This document shows, piece by piece, positions 8,179 to 17,470 of a stretch of 46,800 bases of DNA. How positions within the stretch are numbered: the first letter of the stretch is position 1; the number at the start of each line of letters is the position of its first letter. The notes beneath the pieces were generated by a model. It made no database searches, had not been told where the DNA came from, and worked only from the letters and a program-made list of their open reading frames with translations. Source of the DNA: Lachnospiraceae bacterium (lineage in GTDB: Bacteria > Bacillota > Clostridia > Lachnospirales > Lachnospiraceae); assembly GCA_024693135.1 (NCBI GenBank), contig JAILLN010000016.1, forward strand, positions 1-46,800, given 5' to 3'. Made by a program: the position numbers and the translations under genes.

Positions 8179-10170
8179 TTACTTGTGCGTCAGGGCATTC
8201 CTCTGAAATACGGGAATCACCCCAAGCTCAGCCCGGACCCTCACGGTCTGTCCACCCTCATATGCTTCCTGGTCTGCGGTACTGACCCACAGGGCTCCCT
8301 CCGGAAGATAGACCTCCCTTGAGCGCTCTCCGGCCTCAAAGACCGGGGCCACCAGATAATCCGGCCCGAACATGTACTCATCCTCCCTTTCCCAGGATTT
8401 TGCATCCGCGGGGAATTCATAAAAAAGCGTTCGCATCACCGGGCTTCCGTATTCATGAGCCTCCTTCATGAGCCCCCGGACATAGTCCCTCATGGACTCC
8501 CGGATGCCGATGTATTTTTTGCAGATCTCATAGGCTTCTTCTCCATAGCACCAGATCTCATTCGGCGCACCGGAGCGGCAGGACGCGCCTCCCGTGGTAC
8601 CTGCCTGCTCCTGCCTGGGCTCCCGGTCTCCGTGAAGCCTCATGACCGGGCAGTAGGCGCCCCACTCAAACCATCTCACGAAGAGCTCCCGGAATGCGGG
8701 ATCATTCGGATCTCCTCCATGAAAGCCGCCGATATCCGTGGTCCACCAGGGAATGCCTGCCATGCCCATATTCAACCCCGCGGAAAGCTGTTTCCGCATG
8801 CAGTCAAAGCTGGAAGCAATATCTCCGGACCAGACCAGCGCCCCAAATCTCTGGCTCCCGGCCCATGCACAGCGAAGCAGGTTTACGATCTTTTCCTGTC
8901 CCTCCGCCTTCATTCCCTCATAAAAGGCCCTGGCATAGCCTGCCGGATAGATATTGCCTACCTCCAGGTCCGTGCCGAGATGATATCGGTAATTGTCGAA
9001 GTCATAAACGGTATACTCCGGCTCCGCCTCATCCAGCCAGAAGGTCCTGATTCCGATCTCATAGTAGTTTTTCTTTACCTTATCCCACACATATTCCCCG
9101 GCCTCCTTGCTGGTCGCATCGAAATGGATGGTGGCCCCCTGGAAATTAAGCCCCGTCCGAAACCCTCTCTCCGTCCGGATCAGATAGCCTTTCTCCAGCA
9201 TTTCCTCATAATTCTCGCTCTCCCTGTCCACGGTAGGCCAGATCGAGACCATAAGCTCGATCCCCATTTCCTTAAGCTCATCCACCATGCCCTTCGGATC
9301 CGGCCAGTATGTGGGATCGAATTTCCATTCGCCCTGCTTCGGCCAGTGAAAGAAATCCGCCACGATCAGGTCAAGGGGGATCTTTCTTTGATGATACTCC
9401 CGGGCGACCCCCAAAAGCTCCTCCTGGGTCTGGTAGCGCAGCTTGCACTGCCAGAACCCGAGGCCGTATTCCGGCATCATCGGCACGGTGCCGGTAACCG
9501 CCGCATAGGACCGGATAAGCTCCGCCGGAGTGTCTCCTGCCGTGACCCAGTAATCCAGAAGCTTCGTGCTGTATGCCTCAAAGCTCATCACGTTTTTGCC
9601 GAATACGGCCCTCCCGATCCCGGGATTGTTCCAGAGCATCCCGTAGCCCAGGGAGGATAAGGCAAAGGGGACGCTGGACTGGGAATTTCTGTGGGCAAGC
9701 TCCAGGTCGGAGCCCTTCAGGTCCAGATTCCTTTGCTGGTACTGGCCCATGCCATAGATCTTTTCTTCCGGGTCAAGGGATTCCCATCTCGCCGTCAGAT
9801 GGTAGTCCCCGGCGATATTGGGCTTGAATTCCCTGGCCTCTACCTCGAGGGCGCTGCATTTGGGATCCGTCGGGTCCCTGCGGTTACGGACAAATTCCTC
9901 CATCAGCGTTTTGCCCCCGGAGTTTGCTATCCGGATCTTTCCCGCAGGGGAAATATTGACCCGGATCTTTCCGTTGATCAGCTCCCCTCCTTCTTCCGTG
10001 AGCTTAAGCTCTGCCTTCTGTGCCTGCGGCAGACTGAGAGCCCAGTCCTCAAGCGGCATGGTCCTGCATTTTGTGGCCCGGATCCGGACGGAATCCTTCC
10101 CCCATGCCTCGATCCAGACCTCCTCCGCATCATAGCGGAATATCAGCCTTTCATCCTTTTGCTTCAGCAT
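8179..10170 (-). CDS. GH31 glycoside hydrolase, alpha-xylosidase/alpha-glucosidase type
   Basis: A 663-residue cytoplasmic hydrolase with no signal peptide. It retains the GH31 landmarks: an N-terminal beta-sandwich with YGMGQYQQRNLDLKG, then the catalytic barrel with WLDEAEPE, whose Asp (residue 380) is the expected nucleophile, and WSGDIASSF, whose Asp (residue 450) is the expected acid/base. IPWWTTDIGGFHGG follows, and then the usual beta-rich C-terminus. GAGGAG lies 6 bases before the ATG. It is the last glycosidase of the minus-strand locus and follows GH127 after a 117-base gap holding a leader-like repeat. Pairing with a GH127 arabinofuranosidase suggests xylose/arabinose-decorated oligosaccharides, but alpha-glucoside activity is equally compatible with the motifs. 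Confidence 0.92.
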   Translation of the reverse strand: MLKQKDERLIFRYDAEEVWIEAWGKDSVRIRATKCRTMPLEDWALSLPQAQKAELKLTEEGGELINGKIRVNISPAGKIRIANSGGKTLMEEFVRNRRDPTDPKCSALEVEAREFKPNIAGDYHLTARWESLDPEEKIYGMGQYQQRNLDLKGSDLELAHRNSQSSVPFALSSLGYGMLWNNPGIGRAVFGKNVMSFEAYSTKLLDYWVTAGDTPAELIRSYAAVTGTVPMMPEYGLGFWQCKLRYQTQEELLGVAREYHQRKIPLDLIVADFFHWPKQGEWKFDPTYWPDPKGMVDELKEMGIELMVSIWPTVDRESENYEEMLEKGYLIRTERGFRTGLNFQGATIHFDATSKEAGEYVWDKVKKNYYEIGIRTFWLDEAEPEYTVYDFDNYRYHLGTDLEVGNIYPAGYARAFYEGMKAEGQEKIVNLLRCAWAGSQRFGALVWSGDIASSFDCMRKQLSAGLNMGMAGIPWWTTDIGGFHGGDPNDPAFRELFVRWFEWGAYCPVMRLHGDREPRQEQAGTTGGASCRSGAPNEIWCYGEEAYEICKKYIGIRESMRDYVRGLMKEAHEYGSPVMRTLFYEFPADAKSWEREDEYMFGPDYLVAPVFEAGERSREVYLPEGALWVSTADQEAYEGGQTVRVRAELGVIPVFQRNALTHK

Positions 10171-10266
10171 CTCTTTCTCCTCTATAAACGCATGTTCATC
10201 TCTGACTCACACCGGTCGGATGCGGATACCGTAACCGGCCAAAATACGGCCATCAATGGGTTCCTG
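10171..10266 (-). repeat. Leader repeat, copy 1 (upstream of GH31)
   Basis: The minus-strand leader of GH31 resembles the leader of the first permease gene (17329-17423) over about 95 bases. Blocks conserved in the same order are GAACCC, CGTATTTTG, GTTACG, GCATCCG, CCGGTGTGAGTCAGA and GCGTT-ATAGAGGAG, the last reaching into the ribosome binding site. Both copies sit directly before a start codon in the same orientation. It may be a shared post-transcriptional control element or a dispersed repeat that inserted twice. Confidence 0.7.
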
Positions 10267-10287
10267 TTCTTTTTTGCGTGCCAGGCA

Positions 10288-12240
10288 TCATGTCTCGTGG
10301 ATCCAGACCCGCATCTCATTTTCTCCCCGGTTTGCCCAGGCATAGTAGGGAATGAAGGACAGCTTTTGCGGCACCGGCTTACCTGTCTCCTTCCCGCAGT
10401 AAAGCCCTCCATGGGGATCCGAAGGCATCAGGCGCAGCCCGTCTGCCTGGATGGTGCCCACACCGCATAAGAGCTCTTCCTTCCATTCATAGCGAAGCTC
10501 TGCATCCTTCGGAAGGACGAGGCAGTGGAGATCCTTTCCGTTATCCGCTTCCTCCAGGCAGTATACGAAGGGTCCCATGCTGAGAGCTGTCTTGTTGATA
10601 TCAGAGGAAACCAGGGGATTTGCATGCCATCTTTTCGGCTCCATTTTAAGCTTCAGCGTGACATCCGTCTCACCCTTCCCTGCCTGTACATACCAGTAGC
10701 CCTTTTCCCTGCGGGAATCCAAGACCTCATCTCCCTGGGAAGAAAGGCTTACGCCCTGCCCCTCCGTCCAGCCGGGCACGCGGATCCCCAGGGTAACGGG
10801 ATGCTCCGACTGATTATTGATATGAAACCTGACCTCTCCTTCCTTCGGATATTCCGTCTCCTGCCGGATCTCGATCCTTCCCCCTTCTGCCTCAAGGGTT
10901 AATTCGGACCGGATGAAAAGATTGGCCAGGATCACCGAATCCTTTACCGTATAGATATAGTCCTCCAGGGACATGAGAAGCCTGGCCAGATTGGGCGGGC
11001 AGCAGGCGCAGCCAAGCCACTGGGGCCTTACGCATTTCACATGGCTCTTGCCCGGATCCTTCCTTGATTTTTCCGGTACCGCTTCCAGGGGATTCACATA
11101 GAAGAAGTGCTTCCCATCCAGGGCCATCCCCGCCAGGGCCGTATTATACAGGGCTCTTTCCATGACATCGGCATATTCCCCATCCGGTTCGATGCGGAGC
11201 ATCTGTCTGGCAAGAAAGATCAGCCCCACGGAAGCGCAGGTCTCGCAGTACATCGTATCGTTCGGCAGATCATAATCCAGGGTGAAGGCTTCGCCCCGGA
11301 CCGTGGAGCCGATCCCTCCGGTGATGTACATCCGTTTGTCCGTGATGTTTCTCCAAAGCCTCCTGCAGGCGTCGGAAAGCTCCCGGTCCCCTGTGGAGGC
11401 GGCCAGGTCTGCAAGAGCGGTAAAAAGATATACCACCCTGACGGCATGTCCCTCTGCCGTATCTTGCTTCGATACCGGCAGATGCATCTGGAAATAAGCG
11501 GGAGGAGCGCTCTTCACCCCTTTGATCAGGGGAGGCTTTCCATCCATTTCGTTCTGCTTTTTCAGGAAATCCGGATCCGTCCCGCGGATGCTCAAGAAAT
11601 ACTGCGCCAGCTTCTCGTATTTTTCTTCCCCCGTCAGATGATAAAGCCGCATCAGCCCGATCTCGACTTCCTCATGCCCGTCTGCCCCATGGATCTTTCC
11701 CTCCTCCGGTCCGAAATGCCCATCGATGCAGCCGGCAAGCTTCTCTGCGATCTGAAGGGCCTTCCTGCTCTTCACGGCTTCATAATATGCCACGCAGGCC
11801 TCCATCAGATGCCCGGCGCAGTACAGCTCATGGCTTTCCGAAAGCCTCTTGAACTTCCTGTCCGGCTCCATGATGGTAAAGTACGTCCCGATATATCCGT
11901 CCGGCTCCTGGGCCTTTGCGATCAGATCCACCACGCTGTCTGCGGTCTTTTTCAGCTCCTCATCCGGATCCCTCCTTAAGGCATAGGCCGCAGCCTCCAG
12001 CCATTTATAGACATCGCTGTCCTGAAAGACCCATCCATAATGCTCTCCGGAGCTCTCCCCCGCGGCGATCCTGAAGTTCTCGATGGCATGGCTTTTTTCA
12101 TTCGGGATCTCATCATCGTCCCTTTCTTTTTCGATCCGGATCTGGATCGCATCGTTTAAGACCTTCCACTGATAGGGAAGCATTTCTTTTTTGACCAGAT
12201 CCTGGTATCTTTTCCAAAACGGGCTTGTGATCTGAATCAT
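10288..12240 (-). CDS. GH127 family beta-L-arabinofuranosidase
   Basis: A 650-residue cytoplasmic enzyme of the former DUF1680 family. The zinc-cysteine catalytic site is recognisable: E333 and C335 in CETCASVG, and C413-C414 in CACCPPNLARL. These correspond to the Glu, Cys, Cys and nucleophilic Cys ligands known from bifidobacterial HypBA1. The N-terminus FWKRYQDLV and the (alpha/alpha)-barrel pattern EPDGYIGTYF...ELYCAGHLMEA also fit. The ATG at 12240 is chosen over an in-frame upstream extension because GAAAGGAG lies about 8 bases before it. It probably releases terminal beta-L-arabinofuranose from imported glycans. It is separated from the binding-protein gene by a terminator-like hairpin, consistent with lower expression than the lipoprotein. 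Confidence 0.93.
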   Translation of the reverse strand: MIQITSPFWKRYQDLVKKEMLPYQWKVLNDAIQIRIEKERDDDEIPNEKSHAIENFRIAAGESSGEHYGWVFQDSDVYKWLEAAAYALRRDPDEELKKTADSVVDLIAKAQEPDGYIGTYFTIMEPDRKFKRLSESHELYCAGHLMEACVAYYEAVKSRKALQIAEKLAGCIDGHFGPEEGKIHGADGHEEVEIGLMRLYHLTGEEKYEKLAQYFLSIRGTDPDFLKKQNEMDGKPPLIKGVKSAPPAYFQMHLPVSKQDTAEGHAVRVVYLFTALADLAASTGDRELSDACRRLWRNITDKRMYITGGIGSTVRGEAFTLDYDLPNDTMYCETCASVGLIFLARQMLRIEPDGEYADVMERALYNTALAGMALDGKHFFYVNPLEAVPEKSRKDPGKSHVKCVRPQWLGCACCPPNLARLLMSLEDYIYTVKDSVILANLFIRSELTLEAEGGRIEIRQETEYPKEGEVRFHINNQSEHPVTLGIRVPGWTEGQGVSLSSQGDEVLDSRREKGYWYVQAGKGETDVTLKLKMEPKRWHANPLVSSDINKTALSMGPFVYCLEEADNGKDLHCLVLPKDAELRYEWKEELLCGVGTIQADGLRLMPSDPHGGLYCGKETGKPVPQKLSFIPYYAWANRGENEMRVWIHET

Positions 12241-12263
12241 CCTTATCTCCTTTCTCCCTTTCC

Positions 12264-12305
12264 CAAAAAGAGAAACAGGGGACGGTCTCCTGCCTCCTGT
12301 TTCTC
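12264..12305 (-). terminator. Intercistronic terminator-like hairpin
   Basis: A perfect 10-bp inverted repeat (CCTGTTTCTC/GAGAAACAGG, arms 12296-12305 and 12270-12279) is followed on the minus strand by CTTTTT. It lies between the binding-protein stop and the GH127 start, and probably causes partial termination so that the lipoprotein is made in excess. The loop contains a GGACGG core also seen in the inverted repeats at 31784 and 36182. Confidence 0.65.
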
Positions 12306-12343
12306 TCATCCTAACATGTCTTGCACTAAAGATAAAACCTTTT

Positions 12344-13618
12344 TTACTTCCCGAGGATCGAATCGATGGTCGCCTGGGCTTCTTCTGCGGCGGCCGCGGG
12401 CTCGCTCTCTCCGGTTATGACCTTATTGAAGGCCAGGGAGATGGCATCGGAGATGTCCGGCCACTCCGGCAGAGGGCCTCTTGCATTGGCATACTGCATC
12501 TCGTCTACAAATACCTGATATACATCGTCGCCCTTAAACTGGGTCTCTGCGATGGTGGAATCCGAAGAGATGTATCCCATGTGATCCATCATGTAAAGGC
12601 AGGTATCGCCGCTTGTGGCATACTGCAGGAAGGCAATGGCCGCTTCCTCATTTCCGCCTGCGATCACGGCATAGTTCTCACCGCCGAGGCCGGAAGCCTG
12701 CTGCTTGTCCTGTGGGATGGGAGCTACATTCCAGTGCAGATCCGGCACTTCCTGCCTCATGGTAGGGATCTGCCACGTGCCGTTGATCATCATGGCAAGG
12801 TTTTCGGAGATGAACTGGTTCATGGTATCGCCCTGTGTCCAGTTGATGGCTTCCTTCGGGAATGCCCCGGCATCGATCAGGCTCTTCTCAAACTCAAGCG
12901 CCTTGATGCCGCCCTCGGAATTGATCTCATAGGCTGTCTGGCCTGTAGACCATACCCAGGGAAGGAAATTGAAGGTGCCTTCCTCATTCTGAAGTGCGCA
13001 GTGGGCAAAGCCGTAGACATTATCCTTTGTCGTCTTTTTTGCGACATCCAGCAGCTCGTCCCAGGTGGTGGGAACCTCACAGCCAGCATCCTTCAGCATG
13101 TCTTCATTATAGAAAAGGACCAGGTCGTTGCTTCCGAAGGGCACTCCGTAAAGCCTGCCGTCCAGCGTGCAGGAATTTACCGGGCCGGGATAATAGGTGC
13201 TGACATCGAAACGATCCGTGATATCTGCGAAGATCCCCATGGCGGCATAAGCAGCATGGTCCGGATTGTCCAGGATCACGATGTCCGGAAGCTCACCGGC
13301 CGAAGCGCCTACCGAAAGCTGCTTCTTGAAATCCGCAAAAGGAACATACTTGGCCTGGACCGTGATCTTGTCCTGCTGTCCGTTAAACTCCTGGATGATA
13401 TGATCCAGAGCCTCCTGATGTCCTGCGGTCTCCCAATAATACCAGATCGTCACATCGCCGGCCGCATCATCGGCAGCCGCCACCGGCTCAGCAGACTCCG
13501 CCGCCGCCTGGGCCTCACCGCTTCCTGCGCTCTGGCTGGAAGCAGGCATTTCTGCGCAGCCCGCCAGCACGGATACTGCCATCACCCCGGTAAGAAGAAT
13601 TGCCAATATCTTTTTCAT
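12344..13618 (-). CDS. ABC transporter sugar-binding lipoprotein
   Basis: A 424-residue family 1 extracellular solute-binding protein. The N-terminus has a lipoprotein signal (MKKILAIL...VSVLAGC), with the lipobox cysteine at about residue 21, then an Ala/Glu/Ser-rich linker. Characteristic elements follow: VTIWYYWETAG, IIQEFNGQQ, LPDIVILDN, GVPFGSNDLVLFYNEDML and VPTTWDELLDVAKK. AAGGAGG precedes the ATG by 6 bases. It delivers its ligand to the two permeases encoded upstream. No ATPase gene lies in the cluster, as is common where a shared MsmX-type ATPase is used. A predicted regulator-dependent promoter lies just upstream, so it may be transcribed independently of the permeases. The ligand is inferred from the GH127/GH31 genes to be an arabinose- or xylose-containing oligosaccharide. 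Confidence 0.93.
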   Translation of the reverse strand: MKKILAILLTGVMAVSVLAGCAEMPASSQSAGSGEAQAAAESAEPVAAADDAAGDVTIWYYWETAGHQEALDHIIQEFNGQQDKITVQAKYVPFADFKKQLSVGASAGELPDIVILDNPDHAAYAAMGIFADITDRFDVSTYYPGPVNSCTLDGRLYGVPFGSNDLVLFYNEDMLKDAGCEVPTTWDELLDVAKKTTKDNVYGFAHCALQNEEGTFNFLPWVWSTGQTAYEINSEGGIKALEFEKSLIDAGAFPKEAINWTQGDTMNQFISENLAMMINGTWQIPTMRQEVPDLHWNVAPIPQDKQQASGLGGENYAVIAGGNEEAAIAFLQYATSGDTCLYMMDHMGYISSDSTIAETQFKGDDVYQVFVDEMQYANARGPLPEWPDISDAISLAFNKVITGESEPAAAAEEAQATIDSILGK

Positions 13619-13664
13619 GAATACCTCCTTCGTGTAATAAAAGATTTGGTTTTAGGATAATTGA

Positions 13665-13713
13665 ATTATCCGATAAGACGGCGTTTTGCGAAACTCAAGA
13701 AAACTAAAAAAGG
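13665..13713 (-). promoter_or_regulatory. Predicted YesN-type response-regulator promoter, copy B (binding protein)
   Basis: On the minus strand TTTTTTAGTTTT, then TTTCG (13689-13693), then an 18-base spacer, then a -10-like GATAAT (13665-13670). The same elements with the same 18-base spacing recur at 17471-17519 before the permeases. There is no normal -35, as expected for an activator-dependent promoter. It sits between the kinase stop and the binding-protein start. Confidence 0.72.
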
Positions 13714-13722
13714 ATGAAAAAT

Positions 13723-15498
13723 CTAAACAGGATTTTGGATGCAGGGAATCATGACCACAGCCCTTGTCCCTCTTGGGGAAAGGGAGGCTACGGTCATCCT
13801 CCCCTGCTGTCCGTAATACATATTGAGCCGGGTCAGGGCGTTTCTCATCCCGATGCCGCCCCTTGAACCCTCCTTTTCATAGAAGCCCGTATTGATCTTT
13901 TCGATGGTCTCCGGATCGATGCCGCAGCCATTGTCCTCGATGACGATGCATAAGCTTTCCCCCTGTCTTGTGACCTGGATCAGAAGCTCCGCATCCTCCT
14001 GGTCCTTTTCGAAGCCGTGCAGAATGGCATTTTCCACAAAGGGCTGGAGCAAAAGCTTATGTATCCTTGCCTCCTTGGCATCCGGCTCCACGACGATCTG
14101 GCAGGAAAACCGGTTTTTCAGCCGGAACTGCTGGAGATAGATATACTTTTTAAGCCAGTCGATCTCTTCTTCGATGGAAACCTCCGCGTTGCTGTTTACG
14201 ATGGCATACCTCAGGATATTGGCCAGGGCGCTGATGGCATTGCTGATGTCATATTCATCCCGGTCGATGGCCATCCAGTTGATGGTATCCAGGGTATTAT
14301 ACAGAAAATGGGGATTGATCTGGGCCTCCATGGCCATGATCTGGGCCTCCCTCTGTCTTTCCACCGACTGGTTCAGCCTGGAAAGCGTATCGTTAAAGCC
14401 GTCCGCTATGCTCTCGATCTCTAAGGTCATCTTCCTGTCCTTTTCGATCCTGACCGACATGTCCCCATCCTGGGCCTGCCTCATGCCCCTTATCACCTGA
14501 TCGATGGAAGAAAGGAGATTCTTGGACATGCCGGTGGAGATGATGATGACCGCAAGGGCCGTGATCCCGCTTAAGAGAAGGATCAGGCTCAGCTGCTTTT
14601 TCCGGGAATATAGAAATTCGCTGAGATCCGTGACATTTACGATGTCCCAGCCAAGCTCCTGGTCGTGATAGAGATAGATCCCGCTTTCTCCTGAGGCAAA
14701 CCGGCCTGTCTCCTTCAAAAAGGAAGAATAATCCGACTTTCTTGCATCCTCCTCCTTTTCCATATCCGTGACCACTCTTCCGAGCTGCTCCGTATCCGAC
14801 CCGAAGGAGATCACCCTCCCCTTCTCGTCGGTGATGAAATGAAAGACCCGGCCGTCCTCTTCATTATTCATGCATACCTTCTGCAGCAGCTCCTCGTCCA
14901 GGCTCAGGATGGCAATGCCGCATTCCTTATGCAGCCTGCGGTAATCGATGATCCGGTGGGCCATGTGAAGGAGGTAATAATCCCGGTTGTCAAAATTCGT
15001 CCCGTATTCCGTGGAGAAAATATGGGTATTGTAATCCGCGATGACCTGGCCGTACAATTCTTCTGCAGAAAGGCTGAAGCCTCCAAGCCAGGAGCTTTTG
15101 TAGGTCGCCGGCGTCATATGCTCGCAGGTCACCACATAGCCTCCGGGAGTGATGACCGTGATGGCCCGCACATAATCCCGGGTATTTAAGATCGCATTCA
15201 GGAACCTGCGCATCTGGTTCACCGTCACCGCCTCATCCGTCCCCTGGTCCAGCCGTCCCGTCCAGGCCGCCATATTGTCTTCAGTATAGATCTGATACAG
15301 CAGGTCTTCATAGGAATCAAGCCAGACATTCAGGTTCTGGTCCACCTGCCTTAAATTGCTGTTTGTGATGATCTCCGTATTATCCCGCAGGGCACCCGCG
15401 ATATTGTAATAGGAATAGATTCCGAAGATCAACACGGGAATGATCGAGGTGGCGGCAAACAGCCGGATCAGCCTGGTACGCAAGCTTATTTTTTTCAT
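13723..15498 (-). CDS. YesM-type sensor histidine kinase
   Basis: A 591-residue membrane kinase. A first membrane segment at about residues 10-30 precedes a ~260-residue extracytoplasmic sensor region, then a second segment (LILLLSGITALAVIII) and a HAMP-like stretch. The His_kinase motif INPHFLYNTLDTINWM has the phosphorylated His at 397. The ATPase domain shows IEDNGCGID and GIGMRNALTRLNMYYG. The ATG at 15498 is chosen because GGAGGG lies 4 bases upstream; the open frame runs on to a TTG at 15576 without a comparable site. It is encoded between the permeases and the binding protein and should phosphorylate the response regulator at the head of the locus, probably sensing the glycan or the loaded binding protein. 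Confidence 0.93.
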   Translation of the reverse strand: MKKISLRTRLIRLFAATSIIPVLIFGIYSYYNIAGALRDNTEIITNSNLRQVDQNLNVWLDSYEDLLYQIYTEDNMAAWTGRLDQGTDEAVTVNQMRRFLNAILNTRDYVRAITVITPGGYVVTCEHMTPATYKSSWLGGFSLSAEELYGQVIADYNTHIFSTEYGTNFDNRDYYLLHMAHRIIDYRRLHKECGIAILSLDEELLQKVCMNNEEDGRVFHFITDEKGRVISFGSDTEQLGRVVTDMEKEEDARKSDYSSFLKETGRFASGESGIYLYHDQELGWDIVNVTDLSEFLYSRKKQLSLILLLSGITALAVIIISTGMSKNLLSSIDQVIRGMRQAQDGDMSVRIEKDRKMTLEIESIADGFNDTLSRLNQSVERQREAQIMAMEAQINPHFLYNTLDTINWMAIDRDEYDISNAISALANILRYAIVNSNAEVSIEEEIDWLKKYIYLQQFRLKNRFSCQIVVEPDAKEARIHKLLLQPFVENAILHGFEKDQEDAELLIQVTRQGESLCIVIEDNGCGIDPETIEKINTGFYEKEGSRGGIGMRNALTRLNMYYGQQGRMTVASLSPRGTRAVVMIPCIQNPV

Positions 15499-15583
15499 TC
15501 TTCCCTCCATAAAAAAATGACGGCCAGGGCTCTGGCTCTCCCTGACCATCATATCGCCACATATTCCTTTCTTCAAGGACGGA

Positions 15584-16429
15584 TCACTCCTTCACCGCCC
15601 CGTTGGTCATGCCGCTGATGATATATTTCTGCATGAAGATAAAGATCAGGGTCACCGGGATGATGGCTACTATGGCAAAGGCCGTCAGGTAGCTCCACTT
15701 GGTCCCGTACTGGCCCATGAAATTAAAGATGCCTGCGGTGATGGGGCGCTTCTCCTGATCCAGGATAAAGGTCATGCCGTAGGCCAGATCCCCCCAGGCA
15801 TACAGGAAGGAAAAGATGGCACAGACGATCACCCCGGGCTTTGCCACAGGGATCAGGATCTTCATGAAGGCCGTAAACCGGGTGCATCCGTCGATATAGG
15901 CCGCCTCCTCCAAGGCTGCGGGGATGGATGCAAAATAATTCTTCAGGATCAGGACCGAAAACGGGATCCCGATGGTAGCGTCTGCCAGGATCGCAGCTCC
16001 CCAGGTATTGTACATCTTCATATTACGGAACATGATGAACATGGGTGTCAGCAGCACGGAGACCGGCAGCATCTGGGTCACGAGAAAGCCCAGCAGCATG
16101 GCCTTCCTGCCGAAGAACCTGTAGCGGGCGATGGCATAGGAAGCCGGCACCGCAAGGACCACCGCGATGAGCATGGCTCCGGTGGAGATGACAAAGCTGT
16201 TGAAAAAGGACTGGAACATATTGAAGTCCCCGGTCTCGATCTGGGCCGCATAGGATTTCGTATTCCAGACATGCGGATAAAAGGTGGGAGGGATCTGGAA
16301 GATCTCCTTCTCCGTCTTAAATGAGGTGACGAGGGTCCAGAAAAGAGGGAACAGCAGCAGGATCAGCAGGATCACCGAGATCGTACAGAATATGGCATTT
16401 TTTCCCTTGGGCAGTCTTTTTCCATCCAT
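15584..16429 (-). CDS. ABC sugar transporter permease, MalG/CarB type
   Basis: A 281-residue inner-membrane permease with six hydrophobic segments. The cytoplasmic EAA loop is clear (LEEAAYIDGCTRFTAFMKI), followed by LIPVAKPG, which contacts the ATPase. The N-terminal LFPLFWTLVTSFKTEKEIF is typical of the MalG group. Its ATG overlaps the stop of the preceding permease in TGATG, indicating translational coupling. Together with that permease it forms the channel fed by the lipoprotein at 12344. Confidence 0.94.
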   Translation of the reverse strand: MDGKRLPKGKNAIFCTISVILLILLLFPLFWTLVTSFKTEKEIFQIPPTFYPHVWNTKSYAAQIETGDFNMFQSFFNSFVISTGAMLIAVVLAVPASYAIARYRFFGRKAMLLGFLVTQMLPVSVLLTPMFIMFRNMKMYNTWGAAILADATIGIPFSVLILKNYFASIPAALEEAAYIDGCTRFTAFMKILIPVAKPGVIVCAIFSFLYAWGDLAYGMTFILDQEKRPITAGIFNFMGQYGTKWSYLTAFAIVAIIPVTLIFIFMQKYIISGMTNGAVKE

Positions 16430-17328
16430 CAGTCTTCTTCTCCTTCCATGGTGATCTTAAGATACAAAAGCCCTACCAGCAGCAGGATCAAAAACAGCAC
16501 ATTGGCCACCGCCGATCCCTTGCTGTACTGGAACATATCAAAGGAAAGCTTGTAGGAATAGGTCGAGAGGAGATGGGTCGCATTCACCGGCCCTCCCTCC
16601 GTCATCACATATACCAGGTCATATACCTTGAAGGTATAAATGAAGCCAAGCACAAGCACGGATTCTATGGTAGGCCTCAGCAGCGGCAGCGTGATCCCGG
16701 TAAGCTTCTGCCAGCTGTTTGCCCCGTCCACCGAGGCGCTCTCATACAGCTCCTGGGGGATCGTCGTCAGCCCGGTGGAAAGAAGGATGGTATTGAACGG
16801 GATCCCGATCCACACATTTGCGGCGACCACCGCGATCATGGCCGTATTGGGGGTGGTGAGCCATTCGATGTTTTTCTGGATGATACCAGCGGTACGCAGC
16901 AGATAATTGATGATCCCCACATCGGTGGAAAACATGAACTTAAACATCAGCGCCGTGACCGTCATGGGCATCATCCAAGGGATCATGGTAAGTCCCCTCA
17001 CGGTCTTTGCGAAGGTGAAATTCTTGCTGAAAAGAAGCGCCAGCAGAAAGCCGATCAGAAACTGGAAGATCAGGCAGGATACCGTAAAGAGCAGGGTATT
17101 TCCCATGGACTTGATGAATACGCCGTCATGAAATATCTCAACATAATTCTGAAAAGCGATGAAGTGCTTTTCTCCCCGGACGAGGTTCCTTACGGATACA
17201 TCCTGAAGGCTCAGCACCACATTGCTTAAGATCGGATATCCCACAAATACCATCATATAAATGAAGGCCGGCAGGATAAACAGAAGACCCACGTTATCAT
17301 ACCGGAAAAATTCCCTGATCCTTTTCAT
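16429..17328 (-). CDS. ABC sugar transporter permease, MalF/UgpA type
   Basis: A 299-residue permease. The ATG at 17328 (MKRIREFFRYDNVGLLFILP) is chosen because GGAGGAG lies directly upstream. An in-frame extension runs back through the leader repeat and is unlikely to be translated. The EAA loop is seen as LYESASVDGANSWQKLTGITLP, and about six membrane segments are present. It is the first gene after a predicted response-regulator-dependent promoter, and its stop overlaps the start of the second permease. It forms a heterodimer with that protein. Confidence 0.94.
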   Translation of the reverse strand: MKRIREFFRYDNVGLLFILPAFIYMMVFVGYPILSNVVLSLQDVSVRNLVRGEKHFIAFQNYVEIFHDGVFIKSMGNTLLFTVSCLIFQFLIGFLLALLFSKNFTFAKTVRGLTMIPWMMPMTVTALMFKFMFSTDVGIINYLLRTAGIIQKNIEWLTTPNTAMIAVVAANVWIGIPFNTILLSTGLTTIPQELYESASVDGANSWQKLTGITLPLLRPTIESVLVLGFIYTFKVYDLVYVMTEGGPVNATHLLSTYSYKLSFDMFQYSKGSAVANVLFLILLLVGLLYLKITMEGEED

Positions 17329-17423
17329 ATCTCCTCCTCTATCAACGCTTGGTTTTTTCTGACTCACACCGGCCGGATGCAGAACACGTAACTTAAGCAA
17401 AATACGCCTCGGACGGGTTCATG
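17329..17423 (-). repeat. Leader repeat, copy 2 (upstream of the first permease)
   Basis: Second copy of the ~95-base leader also found before GH31 at 10171-10266. It shares CCGGTGTGAGTCAGA exactly, CGTATTTTG, GTTACG, GCATCCG and the ATAGAGGAG ribosome binding region, with substitutions elsewhere. It lies inside the expected 5' untranslated region of the permease transcript. Confidence 0.7.
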
Positions 17424-17470
17424 CTCCCTTTCAGACAGGTTAAGGCCATCGGCCGTTTTTTGACGATTCC

